From: Nissolia schottii
Taxonomy: Eukaryota; Streptophyta; Magnoliopsida; Fabales; Fabaceae
NCBI GenBank assembly: GCA_003254905.1
Contig: QANU01011901.1
Location: 168,951-232,950 of the forward strand
Reading direction: 5' to 3'
Length of the DNA: 64,000 nt
Position numbers and translations under genes: made by a program. The notes below the pieces were generated by a model. That model was not told the origin of the DNA. It ran no database searches and was given only the letters and a program-made list of their open reading frames with translations. Positions within the stretch are counted from its first letter, which is position 1. Each line of letters opens with the position of its first letter. Below are positions 1 to 15,000 of this stretch, one piece after another.

Positions 1-3000
1 GATCATTCGGACCACGTTCACCTCTACCCCAACCAGCATGACCACCACGGGGGCCACCAAATCCCCGGCCCCTATTGCCCCTACCACCAAGTAGATCACC
101 TCTCCCACCTTGCCCACCATCATTGCTAAATCCACTTTCCCTCATGCCACCACGACCACCAAAGCCACCATCCCTCATGCCACCATCATTGCTAAATCCA
201 CTTTCCCTCATGCCGCCACGGCCACCAAAGCCACCATCCCTCATGCCACCACGGCCACCAAAGCCACCATCCCTCATGCCACCACGGCCACCAAAGCCAC
301 CGTCCCTCATGCCGCCACGGCCACCATTATCCCACCGCCCGCCAGCACCACTGCCAGAGTCAAACCGACTCATACTACCCCGATCTTTTCCAAAGTTTGG
401 TGGCCCACGAGAGGTCATCTGTCTTAACTCCGGAGGCACATTCTGGTTAGCACCCTCCAAAACTTTGATTAAATCACTTGCATGTTTCCAATCCTGCTCA
501 GAGAAAAAGGTGTATGACAATCCAGTAGCACCTGCCCTACCAGTTCTTCCGATTCGGTGTACATAGTCCTCAACTCCAGTGGGGAAATCATAGTTAATTA
601 CCACCCTGTCACATAAAATATTTACAAAATTCAACAAAGATGCATCTTCACAATTCATATAACTACTAAACAAATTTAAGGCCGCAATGTACTAAGTAAT
701 AAGATAGCCATTTTGGAGCACATTCACATCATAAATACAAAAGACTTTATCACATGAACTCTTCATTTATCTACTTGAGGAAAATGTACTTTAGATATAA
801 AGAGGCTAACCTTATATCTTTAATGTCAAGTCCACGAGCAGCAACATCAGTGGCAACTAAGACTGGTGACTTCCCAGTCCGGAACTGATTTAAAACCCAA
901 TCTCTCTCACTTTGAGACTTATCTCCATGAATTGCAGCAGCCCCATAATTGCGACCAATACTCCTGGCAAGTTGATCACATAACCTCTTTGTAGAACAAA
1001 ATATTATCACTTTAGAACCCCGTTCTTGGGATCTGAGGATCTGCTCCAAACGCCTCTGTTTCTCCATTTGAGGGACAAATTCAACATACTGCCAGTTTAC
1101 ATCATACGTTTGTGCAGAGAAAGAAGGATTATAAGTCATCAAGAAATTAAAACAAAAAATATTACAACAAATGAAACAGATTTGCAAGAACTCCTTTACA
1201 AAGAGTACAGAAACACAGAAACATATAGAAAATTGAATTTCATTGATTGCAAATACAAGAGGGCAACAAGTGCAATTGTAACTGAAACACACACTGTCAA
1301 TCTGGACTAAAATATTTCAAAAATTAATAGTTTTTGTCAAGCTCTTTAATTCAAAACTCAGTGGATGGAAAGAGAGAACCTCCACAGAGACTCTGCAATC
1401 TCATTACGAGAAACCACTAATAAGGGTCTTGCTCTAAACGGTTTAAATGAAAAATTGATTTTTTATAGAGCTAAAATTTACAACTGTAATCCATTCAAAC
1501 AATTTTTTATAGATTCACAAAACCTAATTAACCTCTAAAGTAGACGCTCGACTCAGCTCAAGCCAGAAAAACATGATTCACATACTTCTACAGACACTCA
1601 AAATTCTTCACAGTTCAAACCATAAATACAAAATGGAGTCCTTTTGCAAAAACATTGATTTATACATGATAATAAAATTCTTACTATATCTGATACTTTA
1701 ATATTTTGATTTTATATCTGTGAGATAAAACATTGACAAAGCAACAAAAACATAAGAGCAATGTTGTTAACTGAAGCAAAGCAACGCTAATTCATTACCT
1801 GTGTGATAGATTTATTTGCAGCAAGCTCATCAACACTTCCAATGTTAACCTGGACAGGATTGACAAGCAGATCACCTGCAATTTTTCTTACATCTTTTGG
1901 CCAGGTTGCAGTATACATGAGAGTTTGTCTGCGAGATGGAATCTCATTCACAATCTTTCGGATTTGAGGTTCAAAGCCCATGTCAAGCATTCGGTCAGCC
2001 TCATCAAGCACAAGGAGAGAAACTTGCCCAAAGTCAATTTTCTTCATTTCAAGTATGTCATTGAGCCGACCAGGTGTGGCAACAACAATGTCTGCCCCCC
2101 GATCTAACTCTTTTAGCTGAAGGGCTTTGGGTGCTCCACCATACAAGCACTACAAAGGGGAATAAAATCACAAGATGCACCAGCAGATAAGGGAAAATTA
2201 AGAGAGAAAACCCTGTAATACAGATGAAATGGAAAACTCAGGACAAACCGTGCAAGAGACACGTGAAGATCTGCCAAATTTGACGGCCTCATCTTGGATT
2301 TGCGTAGCAAGTTCACGTGTTGGAGCCAAAACCAAGACAGTAGGGCCATTCAGAGGATTATTCCGTCTCTGCCTAAGAAGAATGAAAGCAGGCATTAAGT
2401 AGCCCAATGTTTTTCCAGAGCCTGTTTTCGCAATTGCCACTATGTCCCTACCTTGCAGTGCAACTGGCCATGTCTGAGCTTGAATTGGTGTTGGGTTTGA
2501 GAAGCCAGCAGAATATATCTGAAATGAAACAAATGCATCCAAATCATCTCCATAATCAGTGCACAAACCAATACCTTTTGTTTTTTGGATTAAAAGTTAC
2601 ATTTAAAACTGTATATAATTTAGCAAACAATGAAACAAAAGGACCCATAGGTTATGGTTGCTTACTGAAGCAACTTGAGGCAATAAAAAAGGGCAATAAA
2701 GACATAAGAGACGGAGCCAATAAGCAACAAATCCCATGTCACATAAGGTGAAATTTGAATGAAGGGCCAACCACCCTTCTAGTAGATGCCCATGAAAGGT
2801 TCCAACCATCCATTTTGCAGGCTCCAAAAATCAGTATAGTAGTTGCACGTATAAGTGTGCCAATAGCAGATTAGCAGTGCAGCGTACGACATATGCTCCT
2901 GCTCTGGAGCAGATATCGCACCTGCGACAAGCAAGAATGAGTTTAAAAGTAAAATTTAAGTAAAACCATCCCTTTATTAGAAATTACTAAAGCATGCAAT

Positions 3001-6000
3001 ACAATATAACATGGGAGAATAAACTTACCTCCCTCAAAATCTCTGGAGGAAATCCAGTAGCATCAAATGTCATGAAAGGGGGTGGAACGTCGTCACCCTG
3101 TCCCAAATTTACTTGATGTAAGAAACAGCCCATCCAAATAATTCAAAGACAACCAACTTAAAACAAAGGTAGCCGCTTGACATAAAAATAAAACCATCAG
3201 TACAAACCTAACAAACATAACTTGTATGTCAAAAATAAAAATCTCTTGTTCTGTATGGAACGGATCATACCATATATACTGACATACTATATATGAACAA
3301 TGGCAAGATTTGTTTCCTCCAAGCGCATAGCATATTAATTGCAATATGTTTGATTAATTTAATCATAAATACATAATATCAATTATGACTATGGACTTGT
3401 AAAATCTAGGCCATGTCAAAAACCCAACTCATATGCTACTGATCAAGATATCCAAACAAATGCAATACACAGTCAGCCCGAAAAATAAATACAGACCGTT
3501 GCTGTAACTTCATGCTGCCGACAGTAAATTTCAGCAGCTGTGAGATCAGAAACATCGGAAGATCCAATATAAGGAGGCCCTGTCAAAGAGTTACTTGGAA
3601 GAGGTGCATGCCCTCCTATTGGTGAAGTGAACATGCTACGCATAGCATGCCCAGGGACACCACTTCCATTTCCACTAGGCATTACATTTTGAAAAGGGGC
3701 ATTGCCCATTCTCATTTCCTACAAAGATGTGGAACAGAACCATCAAGCGAAAATGCACTTAATCAAAGATAAAACAAGCATTCTAGGGGAATAAAAAAAT
3801 GAACTATTAACTGAAAGTAAAATATAAACAAGATAAGAAAAGTGAAGCAATGTCATAAGCATTTATACACAAGAAGTAGCATTGTTGTCTCCCAGACCAG
3901 TATACCCAAAATCGTCAAAATTGAGATCTTATAAAGTATTGAAAAGGAGAGTAAACATGTAAAGCATGAACACATGACACGAATTGTGAAATCCAGACTA
4001 AAATAGGAAGTTATATTGAACCATATAAAACTATTGGGATGAGTAAATAGGTAATTACTTATTTTAATTATTTTTTATATTAAAATTAAATAAGATTCCA
4101 CTCAAGACCCTCCCCCAATTGGGAGGGAACAAAAACTGGGGTTTTGCGGTGGAGTAGGGTAGCATCAACTCCCTCACTAACCACTTCACTTCATTACTAA
4201 ACCATCAATAACAATGGAAACCCATCGCATTCCCTGGGAATCCATTCCACTTCACCCTAAACAACCAATTCAAACATACCCTTAGTGTGCTCTCCAAGGG
4301 TGAAAGATTGAAATTGTTCGGTCTTTCGAGCCTTGACCCATGTCATCCGGCCCAAAAACTTCCAAAAAGAGGTTTCGGGTTTGGGATATCCTAATTTTTT
4401 AGGGGTGGGCTTGTTTTTTCATGTCACATAAAATGGTGGCTCACCCAAGATTTAAGAGATTTCACGAGCTTGTCCGCTGATTGTACCAAACCAAATAGGT
4501 TAGTGTCATCAGGAAGGAAGCTCCTGCACAAGCATAAAATCCTGTGATCCTACAAGGAAGATCACAATCTCAACAAGCTTGAGCATACCATTGTCTGCAG
4601 CTATTCACTAAGGAATATATCTTTTGTTAGGTGGTGGTGGGTAAAGGATTTATGGGAAGTTTTGAATTGCGGTTTGCAGCTGCATAGCTACCACAATTGC
4701 AGTCATATCGACTGTATTCTCTCAGTTTTTCACAACTTCAGCAATCAAAACACAACTGTAATGGCAATTTAAAACCCAAGACAGTTTCTATGCTTATTCA
4801 ATTATTTTAAATAGACAATGGCATATTATTTGCTTAAAACAACTTTTATTACATTTATTACATCAGTCTAAAATAAATATCAGCCACAAATGATTGGTCC
4901 AATCATATTGAAAAATTGAAATACAAATTTAAAATTGTCACACTATAAATAAAAGAAAATACCTGCTGCTTGGTTGTAATGGGTATTTGTGCAATACTCG
5001 GCTGCTGAGGACCCATTGTTGGCATATCTTTGCCAGAATTATAGTAGTATTCATTCCCAGCTCTACCATGTAAATTGTCTCCATGTCCCATCTTTTGGCC
5101 AAGAGGATGGACACTGGGTGGTTGACCATGCATCATTCCAGGCCCCATCTGATTTTGAAAGCTAGGACCATGTTGGTAAGCTGAATAAGAGCTACCCTGC
5201 TGTAATGGCATTGCTGAGGGTGACTGCTGCACACTAAACTGTTTTGGTTGACCGGCATTTACACTTGCATGCGGCACTTGGCTGGAAGGCCCAGAACTGA
5301 TTCCGGCAGAAATATTCTGATTGCTTTCAACAGAGAGGGCGTTCCTTTGTTGATACTTTGATGGTGAAACTCCAACTTGGCTTTCATTTTTAAAATCCAC
5401 TTCATCTGTCTTTGGGAATGCTGGTTTAAAATCTTGTTGACTTTCAAAAGGATGGCCATGTATGTTATGCTGCATCTGCTGGGAGTTTTGCTGATATGAC
5501 ATATAATGCATGTTCTGGGGAATGAATTGATGTGCTTGTGGTTGATGTGACCCGTGAGCCTGAGAGGTTCCTTGCCCAAAACTTTGGGCATTGGTAACTT
5601 GTGGTTGCATCTGATAATGCATTTGCTGCCCCTGAGGCTGCATCGAATGCTGTCCCTGAGGCTGCATCGAATGCTGTCCATGAGGCTGCATTGAATGCTG
5701 TACCTGCGGCTGCATTGAATATTGTCCAGCTTGATTTAAACCCGGTTGTGGCATGGACTGTACCAGCTGTGAATTCTGCTGCGGCACAGCTTGGGCAGCC
5801 TGAGAGGGCTGCTGCTGAGAGGCATGTGCTACATGGGAACTCTGCTGTTGTGGCATCATTTGTCCATGCTGCTGAGCTAGGTGACTCCCTTGCTGTTGCG
5901 AGGATTGAAGTGACTGCTGTCCATGTTGCCCCACCATCCCACCATGTGCTGCTGAATGAGCCACCGGTATGGGCGCCAAGTTGGGTGTAGAAGCTGCCGG

Positions 6001-6180
6001 TGCAGGGCCCGAAGGCAAGGGAGCAGGTTTTTCATACTGGGTGATGTTAGTTTCAGGATTCCAGTAGTATAACAGACCAGTGCTTCCATCAATTAGCCCC
6101 TTCCATGGTGTTGGAAGGTCCGGATCATCGGGTGCATATCGCGGACCGAGTGCAGCTTGAGCTGCCTCGGCAGTTGTCAT
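1..6180 (-). CDS. RH40: WW-domain DEAD-box ATP-dependent RNA helicase (RH40/DRH1-like), 3' end outside window
   Basis: ATP-dependent RNA helicase, probably nuclear, for mRNA processing or RNP remodelling (family knowledge: DDX5/DRH1 group). Exons by eye: 6180-4963, 3718-3497, 3097-3029, 2518-2249, 2149-1799, 1088-811, 605 to the window edge; all junctions keep frame, giving about 1,004 residues before the edge. A WW domain lies at residues 24-53 (PWKG...[15 protein letters not shown]; the second Trp is Tyr). A long Gln/His/Met-rich stretch follows, with near-tandem SMQPQGQH repeats. The helicase core starts near residue 490: Q motif PTPIQ, motif I AKTGSGKT (533-540), PTRELA, TPGR, DEAD (642-645), TAT in place of SAT (usual in this group), [21 protein letters not shown]. 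The tail is Gly/Arg-rich. RH14/RH46 relatives lack the long Q-rich head, so RH40 fits best. The stop codon is not in the window. Confidence 0.93.
110..345 (-). repeat. Tandem repeats encoding the helicase RGG tail
   Basis: On the minus strand this stretch encodes repeated [11 protein letters not shown] units of about 33 bp, with two variant units reading [11 protein letters not shown]. They form part of the helicase's C-terminal RGG region, an RNA-binding type of tail. The coding repeats create long proline-rich open frames on the plus strand that are artefacts. Confidence 0.85.
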
Positions 6181-6700
6181 GTCTTATATGTATCCCTACA
6201 TACAAAAAAAATTATAAAAATTTAAAAATTTAAAAAAAAAATTAAAAATTAAGAATCCAGATACTCCCCCAATTACCCAGCAAAACTCAAAACTCGATGA
6301 AAAACAAATTCAATCAGAGAGCTACCATGATACTAAAAAAAATAAATGAAAACATAACCAGGTCGCAACCAATATCATCATTCTCGTATATATTTCAAGA
6401 AAAAAAATGCCATAGATTTAACAGTTCATATAGTAAGGAATAACCATCTGAAAAAACAAAGATGAATAAAGGGTAAAAGCGATTGTTGAAACAGCGAACC
6501 TGAGTGACAATGCAAGCGTTAGGATTGTGGTTCAGTTTTTCTTTTTTCTCCCTTATATTAACGAATAATCTGTGTGCTTGTTGGTGTTGATTTGTGTCTG
6601 CCACTGATTTCACAATTCAATTATCGAAAGCAAAAGAAATAGAGAAAAAGGAAATAAAGGAAAAAAGAGGGGGAAGCTTTGTTGAAGAGAAGTGAATGGT
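6181..6700 (-). other. 5' leader of the helicase gene with a leader intron
   Basis: Upstream of the helicase ATG there is an acceptor (AG at 6197-6196) 15 bases before the start codon, and a good donor (CAG|GT at 6500/6499). This suggests a leader intron of about 300 bp (6196-6499) and a first non-coding exon of roughly 6500-6700. The transcription start itself cannot be fixed from sequence. Confidence 0.5.
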
Positions 6701-7466
6701 CCGATTAGGGTTGGAAACATGAAATCTTTGAAGGAAGGAATGAAAGAAGAAGGCAACTCTGTAATTTATTGTTCTGCCACTGATGCGACTTGGCGTAATG
6801 TTTGCTACGATAGAATGGGCCACGGATACCACATTTGGGCCTCGTTAAATTCCATTGATATTTTTTTTAATGCTTGTTGGGCCTGATACTTTCATCAGAC
6901 CCGGCTGGGTCGATGCAGTAGGAAGTGGAAAAACAAACATTATTAAACAAATGTAGATCCATGTCTAAGTCTTGCTTCGTCTTTGGGTGCATCTGTTTAC
7001 GTTTATAGAACATTAAAGTACTTTTATATTTTGTATTGTGTATTTGTAGTTTTCAAAAGAATAAAAATTAAAAAATAATTGTCTTTTTGAAAAGCATGTT
7101 CTTACATGAGTATATGAGAGAAAAACTAGTATTCAAAGAAGTATTTTTACTAGAAATGAAAATGAATATGTACTTTATTTGAGAGTTATGTTATGTTTTA
7201 AACGAGTTTGACAAAGTGAAAAGTGAAATCAAACTAGAATAAGAAGAATTTGAGAGAGACGGTGATAACGCATGCATGATGCAGGAAGAGTATGACAAGA
7301 CTAAAAAAGAGAAAACATGAAAAATTTTGTTGGATGTATTTGTATTCTACAAATAATATTACTGTATTTATTTTATTTTATTTTATTTTGAACCTAATCA
7401 AATAATTTTAATTTTCTTTTTGGTAAACAATTAATTTGAATAATAAAGAAATAAAATATGAATAAC

Positions 7467-7502
<36 letters not shown>

Positions 7503-8860
7503 TAAGGTTCTAAGATTTGGCAATTTGATTATGGCATATTTATGAACCTCGAAAAGACAACAGATTTGTAAAGATGGTTTTACTTTGTTTAATTTTCTAA
7601 TTTATAATAATAATGTAATAAATATGTAAATTAAATGAAAATGAATTTATTTTTTGATCTGGTAAATTAAAGTATAATTTAATATTTACGATCAAATTAC
7701 AAACATGAAAAGAAATACTCTCATCATCTGGTGATAATATTTATTAATCACATAAGTAAAACTAGATGTAAATAATTAAGTAGAAAATATTTATAATTCA
7801 AGTGGCTATTTCTAAATAGATCATTGTTTAAAAATTTGGATGCACTTACCCCCAAAGTAAGTGATTATATTATAGGTATGATAAATGGTATATGGTATTA
7901 TCATATAAAAGGTACAACATATCAAGGGCAAATTAACATGCAGATCCCTTTAGCTTTTAACGTATTTTTAAATAGATCCCTATACTTCAAAAAAAATTTA
8001 ATTAGATTTTTATATTTGTAAAAAAATTGTAATTTGATCGTTACTGTCCATTAGTTATCCATCCTCCATTACGATGTATATATGTGGCCATCAACTACGC
8101 TAAGGTGTTAATGCTTGGGTGGTAAAATCGGAAGAATTAATTTCAGAGAAAAATTAAACAAAAACTTCGATATTAACAAATTTAATTAAAAACTTATATA
8201 GTATGTATACGACGCAACAAAATATGATTAGCGACCACATGTATATATAACAGTACGGGTTTAAATGTTATATTCGTGAAAAAAATTTAGCCATCCAATC
8301 AAAAACTTTTCAAATAAATTAACTTTACATCCATACATACATAGCAATTAAAAATATAACAAAGAAGTAAAAACTCACTTAATATGAAAAATACATACCT
8401 AACTTTTCAATTTATAATCAATTTATTTACTTCTATGAATAATGCACACTTAACATTTTTTTTGTCCATTAAAATATTAAGTGTCATTCATAAAAAAAAA
8501 TAAATTAATCTATAAGTTAATTTGTGAAGTCTTTTAAGATATACAGACCTATTTAAACGACAAATGTGCATAGAACCCGTACAGTTGTAGTTGTCACAAT
8601 ATTGGTATATAAATTGATCTAGGATGTACTACAACCATTAGTACTTAATCCTGTTGAGTTCAGTTAGAAAATAGATGGCAGCTTAGGTAGATCAATGCTC
8701 CAGTCGTCAAAGAACAGAATAGTTTATACACAAATAAAAAGTACAGAATGGACGAAATTTCTTCAATACATTTTTCAATCTTATTGGATGTCTCAAACTC
8801 AAATCTCGAACTGGTAAATAACACCCGGCTCTACACCCCAATTAAAAGAATAATTATACA
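6701..8860. other. Intergenic region between helicase 5' end and importin 3' end
   Basis: AT-rich, with no open frame that resembles a protein. It must hold the helicase promoter near its left end. It includes an (AAT)n microsatellite and, near 7930-8060, a T/A-rich stretch that looks like a degenerate MITE-type repeat, but I could not define its ends. Confidence 0.6.
7467..7503. repeat. (AAT)n microsatellite
   Basis: About twelve uninterrupted AAT/ATA units in intergenic DNA. Confidence 0.95.
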
Positions 8861-9039
8861 AATCAATGAGAATTGCAATTAGCCAATTCGAGAAACACCA
8901 AATGAAAAAAAAATTAATAATAATAATAATAACAGCAGGTCTCCTCTACTTTATACACACAGTTCAAAAGCCTGACTTTGATGAAAACTCATTTACACAC
9001 AACATTGACAACACACAACACACAACACAAACCTTATTC

Positions 9040-12000
9040 TTATTGCTGGAAATACAAACTAAACCCGGGGAAGGCGTTTAGAAAATTCATGATGAGATCC
9101 GAGGGCAAGACTTGTCCTTGTATGAGCACATGGCGGTATTTATCTATCAAGGACAACACAACCTTTTGCTCATCAACGTCAGTTAATTGACCTGTATTCC
9201 CATCGTGAAAATAGCAGATGGGTTAAAACTGCAAATTTATCATCTAGGATGAAGTTGTGGATAAGCAACCATAAACAAGTACTGGAAGACACGGTTAAAT
9301 AATACACAATCATTTTGTAAACTTATTTATTTTTGAAAATGATATTCAATCACAAATTATTCAGGCTGCTGTGATACAACCACCACCCAATTAACTATTA
9401 TGGTGCAACAACCAATTCTTTTTCTAAAGTGTTTCCTACAGATGATTCAAATACCAAATATCAAACAGCATATATACAAACATTCATATTATGCATATAC
9501 ATAAAAGGTTTACCTAATTCCATCTCCAGTTCTTGTTCTTCATCATCTCCCTCTTCAATAATTGAACCATTTTCCAATGCCTCAGCAGCTTTAGCATACC
9601 TATCAAGAAACTCTTCTTCTGTTTCTTCATATTCCTCAGGCTCAGAGTCCTAATTTATAAATAAATAAATAAATAAGCAAAACAGAAAACAAGTTGATCT
9701 CTACTCCAGCAAAAGGAAATAAGCTGATGTGCTAGTGAACACCATTCAAAAAATATAAGGCCAGAAACTGTGAAAATCTACCTCATCATAATCTTCAGAG
9801 TCATCATTGTCACTGTCCTCGTCCTCGTCCTCATCATCATTTTCAGCCTCTTCAGCTTCTTGTTTATCTTCGTTTCCATCCTGCACTTGTTTCAGTCGTA
9901 TTGATACCTCCAACAGTGAAGTAAAACAATTTTTAAGTGAATCAAAACCTGACTTCCCTTGTATCAGCAGTTGCTCAATCAATCGGGCCAGTGTCATCAC
10001 TAAAATTCACACAAAAAGAAACAAATTAAAAAAATTGAAACGGTTAGCATAAAAACAGACATGGGATATTACTGTTATAACTTAGATAAACAGTGCCCTT
10101 TAGGCAATTAGTATAAGCAAATAAAATATTCTCCAAATTTAGTAATGGCGAAGGCAAACTACTTACCAATTAACTTCATCTCAGACTCTGCAGTCAGACC
10201 AGCCTCAAAAGAGCTATTAGACAGATGACACAAAGCAGATGCCCAAATTGCGAGGCCTCCATTTTCACCCTTCTCCAGAATACCTTCAACAATATCCGGA
10301 TAACACAAATAGCATGAAGATATAGCAAGCAAAAGAGGCTTCCAAAGTGAACCAGGTGTGCTCCAAACTTCTATAAAGTGAGAGAAGGCTGCCCGACTAA
10401 AAGAAATAGCCAATGACTGCTTTACACCTTCAGTTTCAAGTGAGTACGTTGGACAATGCAGTAATATATGGACACATGAGCAAGCTCTCAATGTAGCAGA
10501 TGGATATTGCTTAATAGCCTCACTGATGAAAGTGCCAATGCCCTCTACAATTGAACGTTCCGGCACAGGTGGAGCCGGAGGAGATGGCATATCTTTTACA
10601 AGAAAGTTTTTCAACCTATACGTGCAATCTAAATTCACAACATCCTTAATCACATCAAAAATTGACAAATCCTCTGATTCTTCCCATGCATGCCACTCTG
10701 CAATCATTTCAGCCCAAGCTGACAGCAGCTCAGATACTTTAAGCTCTTCAATAATGTGATTTCCATTAATAGCTAGTATGGTAGACCTTAGCAAAGTTGA
10801 AAAATCTTCTATGCATGATGATCCAGGAGAATGCTGGTCTTGTTGATCCTTATAAAGTTCAGGAAAATTAATTTAAAATTCTTTCCAAATGAAAATTTTA
10901 ATATGGGAATATTCTTTCAATACGATGTACACGATTGTATTATGGGAATGCAATCACAAAGCAAGGAGACAGTGATCAGCACAAATTAGTTCAAATGTAC
11001 AGAAAAGAGAATCAAAGAAGTATAATGGTATACCAAAATTAGAAAAGGTGCAGAGTAAACACATTATTCTGGCATTTGTGAAAACATTTGAGGAGTTAAA
11101 AAAAGAAAAGGGAATTCAACGTGACAAGTGAAAAAATGTACACCTCTTTTGGAACATAAACCTAAGGAAATCAAATTCTGCAATCAGTAAAATCTAGAAA
11201 AACACTCAAACTGACCAGTGTGCAAGGAGGGGTAAGCCAAGCCTGCTGCAAGAGTGTAGCAAAAGCTCTACCAACTGTAGCTTGCCCTGCAGCCCATTTT
11301 TCAAGAGACTCATTTGACTCAGATTCTTCAGGTCTGGAGTCTTCCCATGTCTGACCCATAACTGCTAGAGCAGCTATTGCACGTTCAACAACCTATTGCA
11401 GATACATGCTCAAGATCAAAACAAGTACTTGTGTTGCTGCAACATTATGATCCCATGACAAATCCAGCATGGTCCAAAATAACTAACAAACATGAATATG
11501 TGTTCATCAAACAAAGCAAGTGAACAAAATAGCAAGGCAAACACACCACTGATGGCACCAAAGACATTGCACTCATTGTTGTTAACACTGAAGTAACTCT
11601 ACAACAAACCAATTACAGATCAATGCATATGTAAATATAAAGAAAAAGGAAACAATGTTCTTCACAGACATAAATGACTACACACTTCATCATAAATAAC
11701 TCTATGTCAAACGAATAGGAGCTATAGAAACAACCTTTGAAACAATTAATTCTATTTTTCAAACCATAATCGGAACCATACTTCAATTTTCATCCAACTC
11801 AAATCATAAAAAACTTATAAATTTCATATCAAGAAATTTCAATAAAACCTCAATATAAAGTAAACTATATTTACCATACCCAAATTTATTATGGTACTAT
11901 ATATTGGAGTTGTCGGCAAAAGAACCAGTAGGAATGAGTACAGACCAACAAACAACCAAAAAATATCAACACATACTTGAGGCCAAGGCTCCAGATTGGG

Positions 12001-15000
12001 AGTTAACCATTTTGAGACAGGATCCACTATTGATGATACAATATGTGGGACATGGACAGCTACTTTCTCATCTCCAGCTTCCATCACAGAACTGAGAAGC
12101 TGAAACAAGATTGAGCTCTCACTCTCATCGTTTCCAATGTTGCCAATTATTACTTGAAGAAGGGGAAGAAAATCAGGGGGCATGTATTCGTTCTGAAAAG
12201 GATAAAAACAGAAGCTGAGTGATGAGTCAGAAATAGATTAAACATGGTGTGGTCCATGATAAACGTGTAAACTAAAAGCTCACGTCAAGCAGTGTAGTAA
12301 TTGCCCCGGCAGCAGACACCCGCACAGGATAGCAAGAAGTATTCTGCTTATCTGGCATGACCAATGCCATGAGCAGTTGAGAATATACATCAGCACTCAT
12401 CTCCTAAAAGGACACAGAAAGTCGGAAACTAAGTAGGGATCACCTAAAAAAGTGTTTACAATGTTCACAAGAAAGAAAATTGGAACACAATTTGAAACAG
12501 AATTCGCTGTTGAGCTCTGATAGCATGATTGATATTGTCTTACTTCTGGTAGACAGGAGCCAAGCTCTCCGAGCACCCAGTTTGCACTTGCAACTAGGTA
12601 TGGCACAGATACAGCTACAGTATACAGTGGCAAAATCCGAGTGCGAAGCAGAGTTGTTACATATCCAGGCTCTTGCTCCCTCAAAAACTGTATAAGAAAT
12701 AGAAGGATTTAAAAAGATTATTAAATTAAACTTGAAATGCCGATGGAAGGTTGAACAAAAGGTGAAATGTCCTCACATCTTGTAGGCCACCATATGCCAT
12801 CAGAACGCCAAAGTAACTGCCAAAGTTGATGATATAAAAAAAAAGTATAAAAAGTAATAAGAGGGTGCATAGAATAATTAAAACACAGCCCAAATTTTAT
12901 ATGATAAATAATGCACTGTATGTAGCATGATACAGATAGTAACATTAAGGGAAGCAAAAAAGAATCAAAGGAATTAAGCAAAATATACAGTATATATATG
13001 GTGTATACCTACAGATCGAACAATCTTGTCCTTTTTTATCATGATCAAACAACAAAAACTAAGCCTTGTCTCACTTTTTTTTTATCAAGATCAAAGTTTC
13101 TAAAAATACACACACACACACACACACAAAGGCACATTAAACAGAGAATATGTACAAGGCGCTAATTGGGTATAAATTCATCATGGCTATAAAGCCAACT
13201 GACTAAACTCCACAAAAATAAATCCTCAAAATATCAGGCCTACTTTTCAGTATTTCACATTGCTAAAACTGTTTTGCCAACAAGACTGTCAAAAACATAG
13301 CACTAAATGAAAAGAGAAATTGTTGCCATAAATTGGCAACTGACCTTACAGAATAAGACTTTCAATTGTCTAATCAAGCATAACTGTGTGAAGCACACAT
13401 AAGAACTTACTCAGTCAGGATTTTCTCTTGAGACAAATTGGAATCAGAAGGAATGGGAAACTTGGACAAAAATGGAAGCACCAATAACTCCCCCATAGAG
13501 CGGCGCTGATTGTTTCTTTTGTTCTTTTGACCTTTTTTACGCTTGGCTGACGCAGATACACTGTCAGTGGCAGTCTCCATCGGTGGCCCCTGCAGAAATT
13601 AATGGAAAATGAACTATAGTAATAACTAAGAAGTGTAACTCAATGACATTTATCATGTTACCTTTGAGATTGAAATTACACCAAGTAAGTTTATTGCACT
13701 TTTTCTGGCAGTGAATAAATCATCTCTCCATCCTGAAATTTCGTCCTAAATTTAAAATTTTGGTCAGAAAAAACTATGAAATGTGTAAAACAATAACAAA
13801 AGATCAATTTTCATACAATATCTGAAGGAAGATTCTTCTGTATATACTCATCTGCGTCTTCTTCCCACTCTGATATATCCTGCACATAAGCATTTTCATA
13901 AGAAATTAAAGAAGAAAAAGCAGTCAAAGCTACTCAATTTGACTAATTTAGTATTCTTAACCAACAAAAGGTTTATCCATGTTACTTTTTATTTTATTTT
14001 TTTGGGGGGGAAGGGGGTGGGGTGATGCTAACCTTTTCATTCATTACCAATGCTGGAAAAATTGTAGATTCCAATAGAGTTGTAAAATGCGGAGAAACTA
14101 GCCGCCACCCCTGTATTCAATGAACTTGAACCATATTAAAGATGAAAATTTTCAAGAATGTGAACTAAAAAAATTGCAGCATCATAGCAATTGAAAGGCA
14201 ATCTTAAAAGAAAATAACCTCACAATTCGCAAGCAAAAAAATAGTAAAAATTCTCACCGGACCAGTCTCCAATATATTAGAAATTACATCAAATCCTAAG
14301 GACAGAACCCTCTCCGACAGGAAAGGAAGTTTCTGCAAAAGAAACATCGCTGATCAAATTCCGGCATGTACAATAAATGAGGAACTATAACAATAATTAT
14401 CAAGGTAAACATGAGTCCAGAATCAATTTATAGATATAAGAAGAAATGGGAACTGCATGAAAATTGAACATAGGTCGTTAATAAATAAGATGCTAAGCTG
14501 ACAACAATTCATAAATAGAATAGAACTTTGGCAGTAAAAGAACTAGAAATAGCAAGCATAACCATTATTCATCTAAACTACTAACCAGTTATTAAGTACA
14601 AATTTTAAGGACGATAACTTACACTGGTATTGTTGCTAAATTTGACTATGTTTAGAACACAACTTATCATTTCTGGCATCAACCTGAAAATGAAGGGAAT
14701 ATATTTCAAAATATCATACCAAAAATGCCTTCATCCAAAGAATCAAAATTTAAGCACCATATTACTTATCAGAATGTTTTCTGTGCCGGGTGACAAGGGT
14801 AGAGAAAATGAGCAGACTTCTTTTTCCTGTCTTCAATCTTGTGAAATATACATCTCCTTCAGTGACCGGACAATCAAATCTCAGAGAACCCAAAATGCTA
14901 ATTAGGTCACGACAGAATGAAGGCAGCAGAGAAGCTAAGGCAGATGGCATGTATGACTTTACCTATAAATAGTAATATCAAATAAAAAAAATTAGTACTT

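Noticed and set aside
75..566. 163-codon proline-rich frame and a 105-codon frame on the plus strand
   Set aside because: Both are the complement of the helicase RGG repeats; repetition keeps the other frames open.
4030..4320. Possible small transposon in helicase intron 1
   Set aside because: The sequence looks repeat-like, but I could not identify paired ends or a target duplication.
5601..5990. 129-codon alanine/valine-rich plus-strand frame
   Set aside because: Shadow of the Gln-rich first coding exon of the helicase.
11520..11610. Short exon-like stretch in an importin-9 intron (minus strand, reading VTSVLTTMSAMSLVP)
   Set aside because: The exons on either side (ending at 11977, starting at 11392) join in phase and give the expected WPQ-VVER sequence without it.
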